A stretch of DNA of 64,000 bases from NCBI RefSeq assembly GCF_026241155.1, contig NZ_JAPFGP010000001.1, positions 248,001 through 312,000 on the forward strand, in the 5' to 3' direction. The notes under the pieces were generated by a model. That model was not told where the DNA came from. It did no database searches and saw only the letters and a list, made by a program, of their open reading frames with translations. This stretch comes from Paucibacter sp. PLA-PC-4 (GTDB lineage Bacteria > Pseudomonadota > Gammaproteobacteria > Burkholderiales > Burkholderiaceae_C). The position numbers and the translations under genes were made by a program. Numbering within the stretch: the stretch's first letter is position 1; each line of letters begins with the position of its first letter. Positions 40,162 to 48,133 of this stretch are shown piece by piece.

Positions 40162-41799
40162 GTGGATCTGCGCCGCTTCGAGTCCAAGACTTTCTGCGCC
40201 TTCCCGCCGCTGACGCGCCTGGAACGCGCGGCCGCCGATGATGGTGCCCACCTGCATGTGCTGACCCAGTTGCGCCCCGAGCTTGGCTGGCCACGCTGCT
40301 GGGCCTGGTTGCCGGTGCGCTGGAGCGATGCGCAAGGCGCCCAGGCCCTGGGGCCGGCCCATCGCCTGCCCTTTGTTCGGCCCGAGCCTGGTGACCCCGG
40401 CACGCCGCTGCGCAGCGAGTTGCCGCTGGCCTGGGTGCCCGACGCCCCTGACGCTGGCCTGCTGTGTCTGCTGGTCTATGCCGATCTGCGCGCGCAAAGC
40501 CATGAGGGGCATCTGGAGCCCGACGATGTGGATGCCGATGCGGCGATTGCGCGCAGCCTGGCCGAGGCGCTGGCGGTGCCGGCTCTTGAGCTGCGCCATG
40601 CCTTGCTGCGCCGGCCTGGCGTTGACACGGCTGGCGAGGCTGGCGGATTGAGCCTGGTGCTGGCCGCCTGCCAGTACCCGCCGGGCCTGCTGGACCGCAG
40701 CCCCGGCGCCGAGCAAGACCCGAGCCTGGCCAGCCCCGCCGAGGCATCGCTGGCGCGCCTGCTCGCGTTCACGCGCGGCCCGGCGGCCGGCGCCGAGGTC
40801 TCGCTGCTGCTGCTGGCCGGCGACCAGGTCTATGCCGATGCCAGCGGCGGCTTCTTTGACCCGGTCAACAGCGTGGAGCGGCACGGCAAGCCCTATCAGC
40901 ACTTCAAGGCCGGCCTGATGCGGCATCTGCCGCCCAGCCTGGAGCGCATCGTCCACATGCCCGACGACCACGAGATCCAGGACAACTGGGAGCCGGTCGC
41001 CAATCCCGCCTCGCCTGGCGGCCGCGATGCAGGCCGTTTCTTCAAGCGCGCAACGCAGGCAGCCTGGACCCATCGCTGGGACGCCGCGCCCACCCGGCGT
41101 GCGCCGCATGGCCTGTTCTGGCACATCTTCGACTGGCGCGGCGCGGCCTTTTTCATGGCCGACTCGCGCACCGAGCGCGGGCCGCGCCGTGTCGACCTGC
41201 TGGCCGAGGCGCAGCTGCTGGAGCGGCCGCAACGCGAGGCATTGAGCGCCTGGCTGGCGGCCACGCAAGGCCGGCCCCGCTTTGTGCTCAGCGGCTCGCT
41301 GCTGCTGCCACGTCGGCGCAGCAGCGCCGAGCATCCGGCCAGCGCGCTGCGTTCTGATGCCTGGGACGGCTATCCCGCCACGCTGCACTGGTTGCTCGGC
41401 GAGCTTTGGGCGCAGCAGGCCCAAGATGTGGTCTTCCTGTCCGGCGACGAGCATCGCTCGGGTCATGTCTCGGCCCGCATCGAGGCGGTGTCCGACGAGC
41501 CGGCGCCGGTGCGGCTGCACTCCATCCACAGCTCTGGGCTCTACGCGCCCTGGCCTTTTGCGGTGACCAATCCCGAGGACTTCGCCGCCCCCGAGAGTTT
41601 CACCTTTCCCGGCCCCGGGGGCCAGGTCTTGCGCTGCACCGTCAGCGCCTGGGCTGATTTTCCGGGCGACGGCTTTGCGCTGCTGCGCCAGCGTGGCGGC
41701 CGGCTCGAGCTGTGGTTCGACCGGGCGCGGCGGCCCTTGCACGAGGCAGTCGAACTGCCGGCTGCCGACGGGGTGTTTGATTTGGCGTCCCTGGCCTAA
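40162..41799 (+). CDS. PhoD-like metallophosphoesterase (cytoplasmic)
   Basis: A 545-residue protein beginning at a GTG one base after the GMC/hydrolase stop, so the two are tightly coupled. The first 160 residues are a separate, Ala/Leu-rich domain. The metallophosphatase core follows: SLVLAACQYPPG, LLLLAGDQVYADASGG, HMPDDHEIQDNW, FFMADSRTE and VVFLSGDEHRSGHVSARI. These motifs match PhoD-like enzymes, but there is no Tat or Sec signal, unlike the PhoD encoded at 10607. A cytoplasmic phosphoester or organic cofactor substrate is likely. Genetic linkage suggests it acts on the same pathway as the fusion enzyme. Confidence 0.85.
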   Translation: MDLRRFESKTFCAFPPLTRLERAAADDGAHLHVLTQLRPELGWPRCWAWLPVRWSDAQGAQALGPAHRLPFVRPEPGDPGTPLRSELPLAWVPDAPDAGLLCLLVYADLRAQSHEGHLEPDDVDADAAIARSLAEALAVPALELRHALLRRPGVDTAGEAGGLSLVLAACQYPPGLLDRSPGAEQDPSLASPAEASLARLLAFTRGPAAGAEVSLLLLAGDQVYADASGGFFDPVNSVERHGKPYQHFKAGLMRHLPPSLERIVHMPDDHEIQDNWEPVANPASPGGRDAGRFFKRATQAAWTHRWDAAPTRRAPHGLFWHIFDWRGAAFFMADSRTERGPRRVDLLAEAQLLERPQREALSAWLAATQGRPRFVLSGSLLLPRRRSSAEHPASALRSDAWDGYPATLHWLLGELWAQQAQDVVFLSGDEHRSGHVSARIEAVSDEPAPVRLHSIHSSGLYAPWPFAVTNPEDFAAPESFTFPGPGGQVLRCTVSAWADFPGDGFALLRQRGGRLELWFDRARRPLHEAVELPAADGVFDLASLA

Positions 41800-41831
41800 G
41801 CCTGCCGCCCAATCTTCTGCTGGATCTCGAG

Positions 41832-42197
41832 ATGGCAAACAACAAATCTGTACAAACCCTGCTCGAAGACATCCGGCTTGTCAGCGAAGAGCGCTACCAG
41901 ATCGTTGAAGCGGTTCGTGGCATGGTGATGGCGCAGTGCCAGCCTTGCGCGGAAGAACTCAAGTACGGCGGTATCTTGTTCTCATCGGGCATTCAGTTCT
42001 GCGGCGTCTTTGCCTACCAAGCGCATGTCTCGGTCGAGTTCGGCATGGGCGCGGCCATCTCTGATGTCCTAGGTCACCTGGAAGGCTCCGGCAAGGGCCG
42101 CCGGCACATCAAGCTTCGCACCCTGTCCGATCTGCAGAGCAAGCGGTTGGCCGACTACCTGCCGCTGGCGCTGGAGGCGGCCAAGCGCGGGGCCTGA
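41832..42197 (+). CDS. DUF1801 domain protein
   Basis: A 121-residue cytoplasmic protein of the DUF1801 fold: VRGMVMAQCQPCAEELKYGG, a central FGMGAAISDVL and a C-terminal RHIKLRTLSDLQSKRLADYL. It is unrelated in detail to the DUF1801 protein at 22011. Two cysteines in QCQPCA are close together and might bind a metal or form a disulfide. The function of the family is unknown. It follows the PhoD-like gene after 32 bases and precedes a secreted DUF2845 protein by 21 bases. Confidence 0.8.
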   Translation: MANNKSVQTLLEDIRLVSEERYQIVEAVRGMVMAQCQPCAEELKYGGILFSSGIQFCGVFAYQAHVSVEFGMGAAISDVLGHLEGSGKGRRHIKLRTLSDLQSKRLADYLPLALEAAKRGA

Positions 42198-42218
42198 CAA
42201 CCTGTCTAGGAGCGCAGC

Positions 42219-42572
42219 ATGGGGATATCTCATATCGTCTTGATCCTGTTTCTCTCGCTTGCCGGCCCTGTGCCCAGCGCACAGGCTGAATCCTTGCGCT
42301 GCGAGGGCACCAGCGCTGTGGAAGGCGACTCCAAGCTGTCGGTGCTGCACAAATGCGGCCGGCCCCTGCTCTCTGACGCTTACTGCGAACCGGTGTACTA
42401 CGCCGGCACGGCCAATCCGGTGCTGGTGCCGGCGCCGATCGCCGGGGCCTATATGCCCTGCCAGCCGATCGAGGAATGGTTGTACGACCGGGGGCCGGGC
42501 AATCTGATGGCAACGGTTCGCTTCCGGGCCGGCGTCGTTCAGTCGATACGCTACGGGCGGCAGACGAACTAG
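42219..42572 (+). CDS. Secreted DUF2845 protein
   Basis: A 117-residue periplasmic protein with signal peptide IVLILFLSLAGPVPSAQA. The mature part has ESLRCEGTSAVEGDSKLSVL followed by HKCGRPLLSD, the DUF2845 signature of a beta-rich domain with paired cysteines, and EEWLYDRGPGNLMATVRF near the end. This domain is often found alone in gammaproteobacteria and betaproteobacteria; its function is unknown. The ribosome site AGGAG lies 7 bases before the ATG. Confidence 0.82.
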   Translation: MGISHIVLILFLSLAGPVPSAQAESLRCEGTSAVEGDSKLSVLHKCGRPLLSDAYCEPVYYAGTANPVLVPAPIAGAYMPCQPIEEWLYDRGPGNLMATVRFRAGVVQSIRYGRQTN

Positions 42573-42600
42573 CGAAAAGAAAGAAGAAAGGTCATCACGG

Positions 42601-43035
42601 ATGCATATCAACGGAGCCTGCCACTGCGGCGCGATCTCCTTCAGCGCTGAGATCGACCCCTTGAGGGTGATGATCTGCCACTGTTCGGACTGCCAGGTCC
42701 TGTCCGGCGCGCCGCTGCGCGCTGTGGTCGCCGCGCCCACCGCCAGCTTTGTGCTGCGGGGCCAGCCCAAGACCTATGTCAAGCTGGCCCAGAGCGGCAA
42801 TCGTCGCGCCCAGGTCTTCTGTCCCGAGTGCGGCACACCGCTGTATGGCAGCGCGCTCGACAACCCGGCCTCGGTCATCATCCGCCTGGGCTGCGTCGAG
42901 CAACGCGCCCAGCTCAAACCCGCCGTGCAGATCTGGCAGCACTCGGCCGTGCCCTGGCTGGCCGAGCTGCCCACCATTCCGGGATCGCCCGAGAACCAGC
43001 TGTCGCTGCCGGCGCAGGCGCTGCCGCAGTCTTGA
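42601..43035 (+). CDS. GFA family (CENP-V-like) zinc-binding protein
   Basis: A 144-residue protein of the glutathione-dependent formaldehyde-activating family fold. The zinc ligands are in GACHCGAISF, ICHCSDCQVLSG and VFCPECGTPLYG. Although named for formaldehyde activation by glutathione, most bacterial members have unproven activity. It starts with a clear ATG after AAAGG and ends 8 bases before an open stretch that contains a decayed NTF2-like gene. Confidence 0.9.
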   Translation: MHINGACHCGAISFSAEIDPLRVMICHCSDCQVLSGAPLRAVVAAPTASFVLRGQPKTYVKLAQSGNRRAQVFCPECGTPLYGSALDNPASVIIRLGCVEQRAQLKPAVQIWQHSAVPWLAELPTIPGSPENQLSLPAQALPQS

Positions 43036-43043
43036 GTGCATGA

Positions 43044-43535
43044 GGGCGTTCAGAATACCGCGCCAATGGCACCGTCTGGCCGCCGGCCAGCCCGGCGACA
43101 TTCGAGGTGGCGCTGGGCCAGCATCTCTGGGCAATGGACCGCCGCGACGGGGCCGCCTTCGAGTCCACGCTCCCCACCGCGCCGACGCTGAGCTTTGTGC
43201 GGCCCAACGGTCGGTTCACGGGCTCGACTGCCGACTTCAGGGAAGCGCTGCAGGGCTGGCTGGCCGACGGCGATTGGCACTGATCCTTGCGCATCGTCGG
43301 TTCAAGCGCGAACGCCCACACCGGGGTGGCGGTCCTGGAGGTGGACTACCGCGACAAGGACGAGCAGGGTGCCGAGTAACGGCTGCACTATCTGCTGAGC
43401 CTGGTGTTCAGCAAGCAGGCGGGCGGCTGGAAGCTGGTCCATGACCAGAAAACGCTGATTACCGAGCAGGGCGCCGCTGCGACGCCTGTGCGTCCGTCGC
43501 CCGCCCGGCAGGGTGGAATTTCTACAGCAGCATGA
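43044..43535 (+). pseudogene. Decayed NTF2-like (SnoaL/DUF4440) protein gene
   Basis: One frame encodes a recognisable NTF2-like protein: TFEVALGQHLWAMDRRDGAA, FVRPNGRFTGSTADFREALQ, then AVLEVDYRDKDEQGAE and RLHYLLSLVFSKQAGGWKLV near the C-terminus. It is broken by an in-frame TGA at 43281-43283 and a TAA at 43377-43379, and there is no clear start codon. The last in-frame stop, TGA 43533-43535, overlaps the ATG of the next (also broken) gene. NTF2-like proteins bind small hydrophobic ligands or catalyse isomerisations. The nonsense codons indicate true decay. Confidence 0.7.
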
Positions 43536-44185
43536 AAGTGCTGGTGCTCGGTGCCAGCAAAGGTCTGGGTTGCGCCATCGTCGAGGCCCTGGTTCAGGAC
43601 GGCGACACCGTGATCGGCGTGTCGCCCTCGCGGCCGGTGGCGCTGAGTGGGGTACCGGGTGTGGCGCAGGAATGGATCATCCACGAGCTTTCCGATCCGC
43701 GCGGCGGTCGATGCGATCGAGGCTCTGTGCCCGGCGGCGCTGGACGTGATCATCTACAAGCTGGGCTCTGGGAGTCGCGCGCGCTGCTAGGACTACGACT
43801 TCCTGGCCGACGAGGACGCGGCCCCGATCGAGCTGATGAACACCAACACGGTTGCGGCCATCATTTTGCTCAAGCGTCTGCTGCCCCGGCTGGTGGCGCG
43901 GCCAAGCTCCACATCATCCTGACCCGCTCCACCTCGGGCCAGCCCGGCAGCGGTAGGCCCGAGGGGAGCTTCGATGACTCCAAACACGCGCTGCACGGCA
44001 GGGCCGAGGCCTTGCGCGAGGCCTTGCTTGCGCAGCGCCTGGCCGTCATCTGCCTACAGTTGGGCTATCTCAGTGCCCATGCACGATGTGCTGCTGCTGA
44101 CAGGGGCGCTGTTGAGCCTGTCGGATGTACCTTCGTCAAGTAGCTGATGTTGCCGGCGCCGCCGGACCCACGTTTTGACTGCTGA
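43532..44185 (+). pseudogene. Decayed short-chain dehydrogenase (SDR) gene
   Basis: It opens with the Rossmann motif MKVLVLGASKGLGCAIVEAL, then loses frame near 43700. The second frame reads VDAIEALCPAALDVIIYKLG, has a TAG at about 43788, and continues as IELMNTNTVAAIILLKRLLP. It shifts back near 43900 for AKLHIILTRSTSG and DDSKHALHGRAEALREALLA, then shifts again to PMHDVLLLTGALLSLS and ends near 44185 after another TAG. All SDR landmarks (TGxxxGxG-like motif, SK motif, C-terminal helix) are present in order but spread over frames, so no full-length enzyme is possible. Confidence 0.75.
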
Positions 44186-44204
44186 GCGACAAGAGAAGCA
44201 TTCG

Positions 44205-44852
44205 ATGCGGCGCATCGTCCCGGTGAGCCACGAGGCGCCGCGAGGCCGCTGTGCAGTTCGACGGCAGTTTTCGCGTCGAGCAAAGACTGGTGGCGAGTCT
44301 GCAGGACGGCCGGCTCGGCTACCGGATACAGGCGCTTGAACAGGCCTATGAGAAATCCTATGCCGACGAGCCGGACGATGAACCGTCGGAGCTGATGCAG
44401 CGTGTCGAAAGCGGCGAGCAGGCGTTCGGCCGCATCGATCTGTCGCGTGGCTGGAGCGGCCTGGTGCTGATCGACAAACTGGTGGTCGACAAGGCCTGGC
44501 GTCGCTCGGGCGCGGCCATCGCGCGATCGGCGATGCTGTCGCCTGGGCCCGGGTCGAGGGCCTGGCCGGCGTGATGCTGGAAACCCAGGACAGCAATGTC
44601 GCCTCCTGTGGTCTGTATGAGTGCTGCGGCTTTGTGCTGATGGATGTCGACAGCGGCCTGTACCGGGCCCTGCCGGGCGCCGACGACGAACTGACGCTGA
44701 TCTGGTACCGGCTTTTCGAGAGGTCGGCTGTGGCCCGAAGCCGGCCGCAGGCGCAAGACCTTGTTCGCCGGGCTTTACACCGGCCCGGCCGTCCCTCACC
44801 ATCGGACATCGAATCGCTGACGGCAGCCCATGAGCAAGACCCGCCCCCATGA
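44205..44852 (+). pseudogene. Decayed GNAT acetyltransferase gene, streptothricin-acetyltransferase-like
   Basis: From an ATG at 44205 (ribosome site AAGAGAAG) the frame shifts near 44245 into VQFDGSFRVEQRLVASLQDG and YADEPDDEPSELMQRVESGE. It then reads FGRIDLSRGWSGLVLIDKLV and shifts again near 44520 to RAIGDAVAWARVEGLAGVML, ETQDSNVASCGLYECCGFVL and LTLIWYRLFE. Acetyl-CoA-binding and LETQDxN wording resembles streptothricin/nourseothricin acetyltransferases. The first and last frames are the same, so the shifts nearly cancel. The tail overlaps the start of the intact GNAT gene at 44830. Confidence 0.65.
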
Positions 44853-45303
44853 TGCAGGAGTGCCAGTAAGCGCGAACAGCGGATGGCTGCGCCAGGCGCT
44901 CGTATCGGACATTCCGGCACTATGGCGGGTACGTTATGCGGTGCGCGAGAACACGCTGGCCCCGGGTCGCATCAGTGATGCCGAGGTGCGCGCCGAGATC
45001 GAGGTCACGGGCCGCGGCTGGGTGGTAGAGGACGAGGCCGGCGTGGTGCAGGCTTTTGCGATCGGCAATGCGCAGACCGGCAATATCTGGGCCTTGTTTG
45101 TTGCCCCTGAGGCCCAGGGTCGGGGTTATGGCTCGCGGCTGCATGAGGCCATGATCGAATGGCTGTGGGCCCAGGGCTTGGACATTCTGTGGCTGACCAC
45201 CGGGCCGGGCACGCGCGCGCTGGGCTTCTACGAGCGGCACGGCTGGCGCCAGGTGGGGCGTACCGACACCGGCGAGTTGCGCCTGGAGTTGCAGCGGCCC
45301 TGA
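44830..45303 (+). CDS. GNAT family N-acetyltransferase
   Basis: A 157-residue GNAT protein: N-terminal QALVSDIPALWRVRYAVREN, acetyl-CoA loop WALFVAPEAQGRGYGSRLHE (motif A RGxGSxL) and C-terminal ALGFYERHGWRQVG. The substrate is unknown; small-molecule or protein amines are typical. Its start lies inside the tail of the decayed GNAT gene, which may once have been co-translated with it. Its own frame is intact. Confidence 0.88.
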   Translation: MSKTRPHDAGVPVSANSGWLRQALVSDIPALWRVRYAVRENTLAPGRISDAEVRAEIEVTGRGWVVEDEAGVVQAFAIGNAQTGNIWALFVAPEAQGRGYGSRLHEAMIEWLWAQGLDILWLTTGPGTRALGFYERHGWRQVGRTDTGELRLELQRP

Positions 45304-45339
45304 TATTCTCAGTGATCACCCGATCGAGGAGAACCTATC

Positions 45340-45792
45340 GTGCGCAAGACCCTTGCCGTGATGCTGCTGGCCGCCGCCTCGGTGGCTATGGCCAGCCCTG
45401 GTCCTTATGACGAGACGGCCGATGCCAAGGCCGAAATCGCCACGGCGCTGGCTCAGGCGCAGCGCGCAAAGCTTGCGGTGCTGGTGGTGTTCGGCGCTAA
45501 CTGGTGTGGCGACTGCAAGGTGCTGGACATGGCGTTCAAGAGCGGCACTGCGGCAGCGCTGATTGCCCAGAACTTCCGGGTGGTTAAGGTCGATGTGGGC
45601 CGTTTCACGAAGAACACCGATGTCGCCGAGGCCTATGGCGTCGTGCTGAAGAAGGGCATTCCGGCTGTGGCCGTGCTGTCGGCCGAGGGCGAACCGCTCT
45701 ATGCCACCAAGGCCGGTGAGCTCTCGAATGCCCGCCAGATGGGCGATCAGGCGATCTACGACTTCTTCGCCAAAGTGGCCAAGGGCGGCTGA
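45340..45792 (+). CDS. Secreted thioredoxin-family protein
   Basis: A 150-residue protein with GTG start (ribosome site GGAGA), signal peptide LAVMLLAAASVAMASP, and a thioredoxin fold of the DUF255/thioredoxin-7-like kind. The redox pair is C56-GD-C59 in FGANWCGDCKVLD, and the cis-Pro is in KKGIPAVAVLS. Periplasmic thiol-disulfide exchange is expected, with a partner unknown. The 3' end overlaps the convergent alkB gene by 37 bases, an unusually long tail-to-tail overlap. Confidence 0.88.
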   Translation: MRKTLAVMLLAAASVAMASPGPYDETADAKAEIATALAQAQRAKLAVLVVFGANWCGDCKVLDMAFKSGTAAALIAQNFRVVKVDVGRFTKNTDVAEAYGVVLKKGIPAVAVLSAEGEPLYATKAGELSNARQMGDQAIYDFFAKVAKGG

Positions 45793-46940
45793 GGGAAGCG
45801 CGCCTGCAGCCCGGTCTCGCGGCCCGGCTGCAAATTGGCTAGTTCCAGCATGCCGCCATAGTGGCGCAGCACCCGCTCATCCATCACCCGAAACCACAGC
45901 GGCGGCAGGTAGGCCATCAGTAGCATGGCCGCATAACCCGAGGGAAGTTGCGGCGCCTGCTCAACATGGCGCAGCGCCTGGTAGCGGCGTGCCGGGTTGG
46001 CATGGTGGTCGCTGTGGCGCTGCAACTGGTAGAGAAAGAGGTTGGACACCCGGTGGCTGGAATTCCACGAGTGCTCGGGCCGGCAGCGCACCGGCCGGCC
46101 ATCCGGCCCGGGCGGGCGCAGCAGGCCGTAGTGCTCAATGTAGTTGACGACCTCTAGCAGCGAGGCGCCGTACAAGGCTTGAACCGCCAGGAAGGCCAGC
46201 ACGCCCGGGCCCAGCCAGACAGCCAGCGCGGCGTAGAGCAGTACCGTCATCGCCCAGGCCTGCAGGCATTCATTGCGCCAATGCCAGACGCTCAGGCTCC
46301 GGCCGGCCAGTCGGGCCCGCTCCAGCGCCCATGCCGAACGCAGGCTGCCCCCCATCGAGCGCGGCAGAAAGACCCAGAAGCTCTCGCCCAGGCGCGCGCT
46401 GGCCGGGTCTTCGGGCGTGGCTACGCGGCGGTGGTGGCCTCGGTTGTGCTCGATGTAGAAGTGTCCGTAGGCGACCGGTGCCAGCGCGATGCGCGCCAAC
46501 CAGCGCTCCCAGGCCGGATGCTTGTGGCCCAGTTCATGGGCGGTGTTGATTGCGATGCCGTTGATGCCGCCGACGCTGAGGATCAGCCCGATCCAGCCCA
46601 GTGGAGTCAGCGCCTGGCTCGCGGCGATCCAGGCGCCGTAAATCGTCATGCCGTACTGCAGCGGCACGAAGGCCACGACGATGACTCGGTACCAGAGCCG
46701 GCGCTCAAGACCTGGAACCGCAGACTCCGGCGGGCTGTTGAGATCGGGGCCTAGCAGCGCGTCCAGCAAGGGAATCAGCCCATACATCACGGCTGGCGAC
46801 AGCCACAGCCAGAAGACCTGGCCGGTCTCGACAAAGCGCAGCAGGTTCAGCCAGATCAGGCCGGGCAGCGCTGGCGACAGCAGCCACCACCAGCGCTTGG
46901 GGTCGCGCCAGGGCTGGGCAGAGGCGGGGAGGGCCGGCAT
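45756..46940 (-). CDS. alkB: AlkB-type alkane 1-monooxygenase (integral membrane di-iron hydroxylase)
   Basis: A 394-residue membrane protein starting at the ATG at 46940. The eight-plus histidine boxes of AlkB are present in order: AHELGHKHPAWE, YIEHNRGHHRRVATPEDPAS, then VVNYIEHYGLLRP and YQLQRHSDHHANPARRYQ. These bind the di-iron site that hydroxylates the terminal carbon of medium-chain alkanes. Electron transfer normally needs rubredoxin and rubredoxin reductase, and neither is encoded here. Hydrophobic helices are as expected (about six). The upstream in-frame extension to 46976 lacks a ribosome site and overlaps the GNAT gene tail. Confidence 0.93.
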   Translation of the reverse strand: MPALPASAQPWRDPKRWWWLLSPALPGLIWLNLLRFVETGQVFWLWLSPAVMYGLIPLLDALLGPDLNSPPESAVPGLERRLWYRVIVVAFVPLQYGMTIYGAWIAASQALTPLGWIGLILSVGGINGIAINTAHELGHKHPAWERWLARIALAPVAYGHFYIEHNRGHHRRVATPEDPASARLGESFWVFLPRSMGGSLRSAWALERARLAGRSLSVWHWRNECLQAWAMTVLLYAALAVWLGPGVLAFLAVQALYGASLLEVVNYIEHYGLLRPPGPDGRPVRCRPEHSWNSSHRVSNLFLYQLQRHSDHHANPARRYQALRHVEQAPQLPSGYAAMLLMAYLPPLWFRVMDERVLRHYGGMLELANLQPGRETGLQARFPQPPLATLAKKS

Positions 46941-46972
46941 GGTGCGATGCTGCGCTCGCCAGCACGACCAGG

Positions 46973-47452
46973 TCAAGCCAGGGCTTTCTCGAAACAGCGG
47001 CTGCTCGGGTCATTTACGTACTCGCCAAAAGCCGGCATCGGCACGAAGCCGAAGCGCTGGTACAGCGCCATCGCCGGTGTCTGCTTGTTGCCGGTCTCCA
47101 GAAGCAGGCGGCGATAGCTCAGGGCTCGCGCCTCGGCCTGGAGTCGCTCCAGCAGAGCCCAGGCCACGCCGCATCGACGTGCTGCCTTCAGCACATACAT
47201 GCGGCGAATTTCGGCGCTGTCCTCATCCAAGGGCCGGAACGCGCCGCAGCCCAGGGCCTGGCCGTCCGGCGCATAGGCCAGCAGGTAGAGGCCGCGCGGC
47301 GGTGTTGGGGTATTGCCGGGCATCGGTGCGTCGGCCCGAATCAGTTCGGGATAGAGCGCGCGCGCCTCCAGCGCTGCCTCTCGCAACAGGGCTAGCGCAT
47401 CGGCGCCGCAGGGATCGACGTCGCGCAGGGTCAGGGCTGGCCGGGTGTTCAT
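46973..47452 (-). CDS. GNAT family N-acetyltransferase
   Basis: A 159-residue GNAT protein: LLREAALEARALYPELI, ALGCGAFRPLDEDSAEIRRM, acetyl-CoA loop VLKAARRCGVAWALLERL and LLETGNKQTPAMALYQRFG. The RxxGxG/A loop is slightly degenerate (ARRCGVAWAL), which is common in this family. The substrate is not predictable. The gene starts 21 bases downstream of the DsbA-like gene on the same strand. Confidence 0.85.
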   Translation of the reverse strand: MNTRPALTLRDVDPCGADALALLREAALEARALYPELIRADAPMPGNTPTPPRGLYLLAYAPDGQALGCGAFRPLDEDSAEIRRMYVLKAARRCGVAWALLERLQAEARALSYRRLLLETGNKQTPAMALYQRFGFVPMPAFGEYVNDPSSRCFEKALA

Positions 47453-47473
47453 GCGCTCCGATTCTGCCCCGTC

Positions 47474-48133
47474 TCAACCTTGCAGCGCCTGCTGCAGATG
47501 ATGGATCCAGGCCAGGCGCTGGCCGTGGAACCGGCCGATATCCAGGCGTCTGGTGCGGCCGTCTGCGGTCTGCAGCAGCAGGGTCGGAAAGCCCTGGCCG
47601 CCGGCCTGCTGCAGCAGCTGGCGCGAGTCCCGCAGATGGGCTTGTGTGGCCGGGCCCGCCTGCCGCTGGTAGGCGGCGTCGAAGGCCGGGCCGTCCAGTC
47701 CCAGCTCTATGGCCAGGCTGCGCAGCACGCCGGGCTCGGCGATGCGCCGGCCTTCGACGTAGTGGGCCCGCTGGGTCCGCTCCAGCATGGCCAGCGCCGC
47801 GTGTGCACCGGCCAGCTCGGTGGCGGCCAGCAACGCAGTGATGGGCGGCTCGGAGTCCAGCATCGCGTCCGGGTCCTTCAGCAGGCCGTCGGTATAGGCG
47901 CTGCCGAAGGGCTGGCCGCTGAGCTCTGCGATGCGCCGGTCGTGCGGGCCGACATAGGCGCGCAGCTCCGGCGTCACCGGCCGCCGGGCGGCGCCAGCAA
48001 ACATGCCACCGCCGTGCAGGCGCAAGCCGGCCAGCTCGCTGGCCGCATGGATCAGCGGCGCGGCGCCATAGCACCAGCCGCACAGCGGGTCGTAGATGTA
48101 GTGCAGCAGGGCCGCGCCGGTTTCGCTCACCAT
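47474..48133 (-). CDS. DsbA-family (FrnE-like) thiol oxidoreductase, cytoplasmic
   Basis: A 219-residue protein with the DsbA fold. The active-site pair C18-GW-C21 lies in YDPLCGWCYGAAP, and the helical insertion plus a GFPTLLLQT cis-Pro loop follow. It has no signal peptide, so it acts in the cytoplasm, like FrnE or 2-hydroxychromene isomerase-like members. Its ATG lies inside the last codons of the MBL-fold gene (7-base overlap, 48127-48133), suggesting coupled expression. Confidence 0.87.
   Translation of the reverse strand: MVSETGAALLHYIYDPLCGWCYGAAPLIHAASELAGLRLHGGGMFAGAARRPVTPELRAYVGPHDRRIAELSGQPFGSAYTDGLLKDPDAMLDSEPPITALLAATELAGAHAALAMLERTQRAHYVEGRRIAEPGVLRSLAIELGLDGPAFDAAYQRQAGPATQAHLRDSRQLLQQAGGQGFPTLLLQTADGRTRRLDIGRFHGQRLAWIHHLQQALQG

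Noticed and set aside
39003-41838. Long open frames antisense to the GMC and PhoD-like genes
   Set aside because: They have shadow-frame composition, no ribosome site and no family features; the plus-strand genes are clear.
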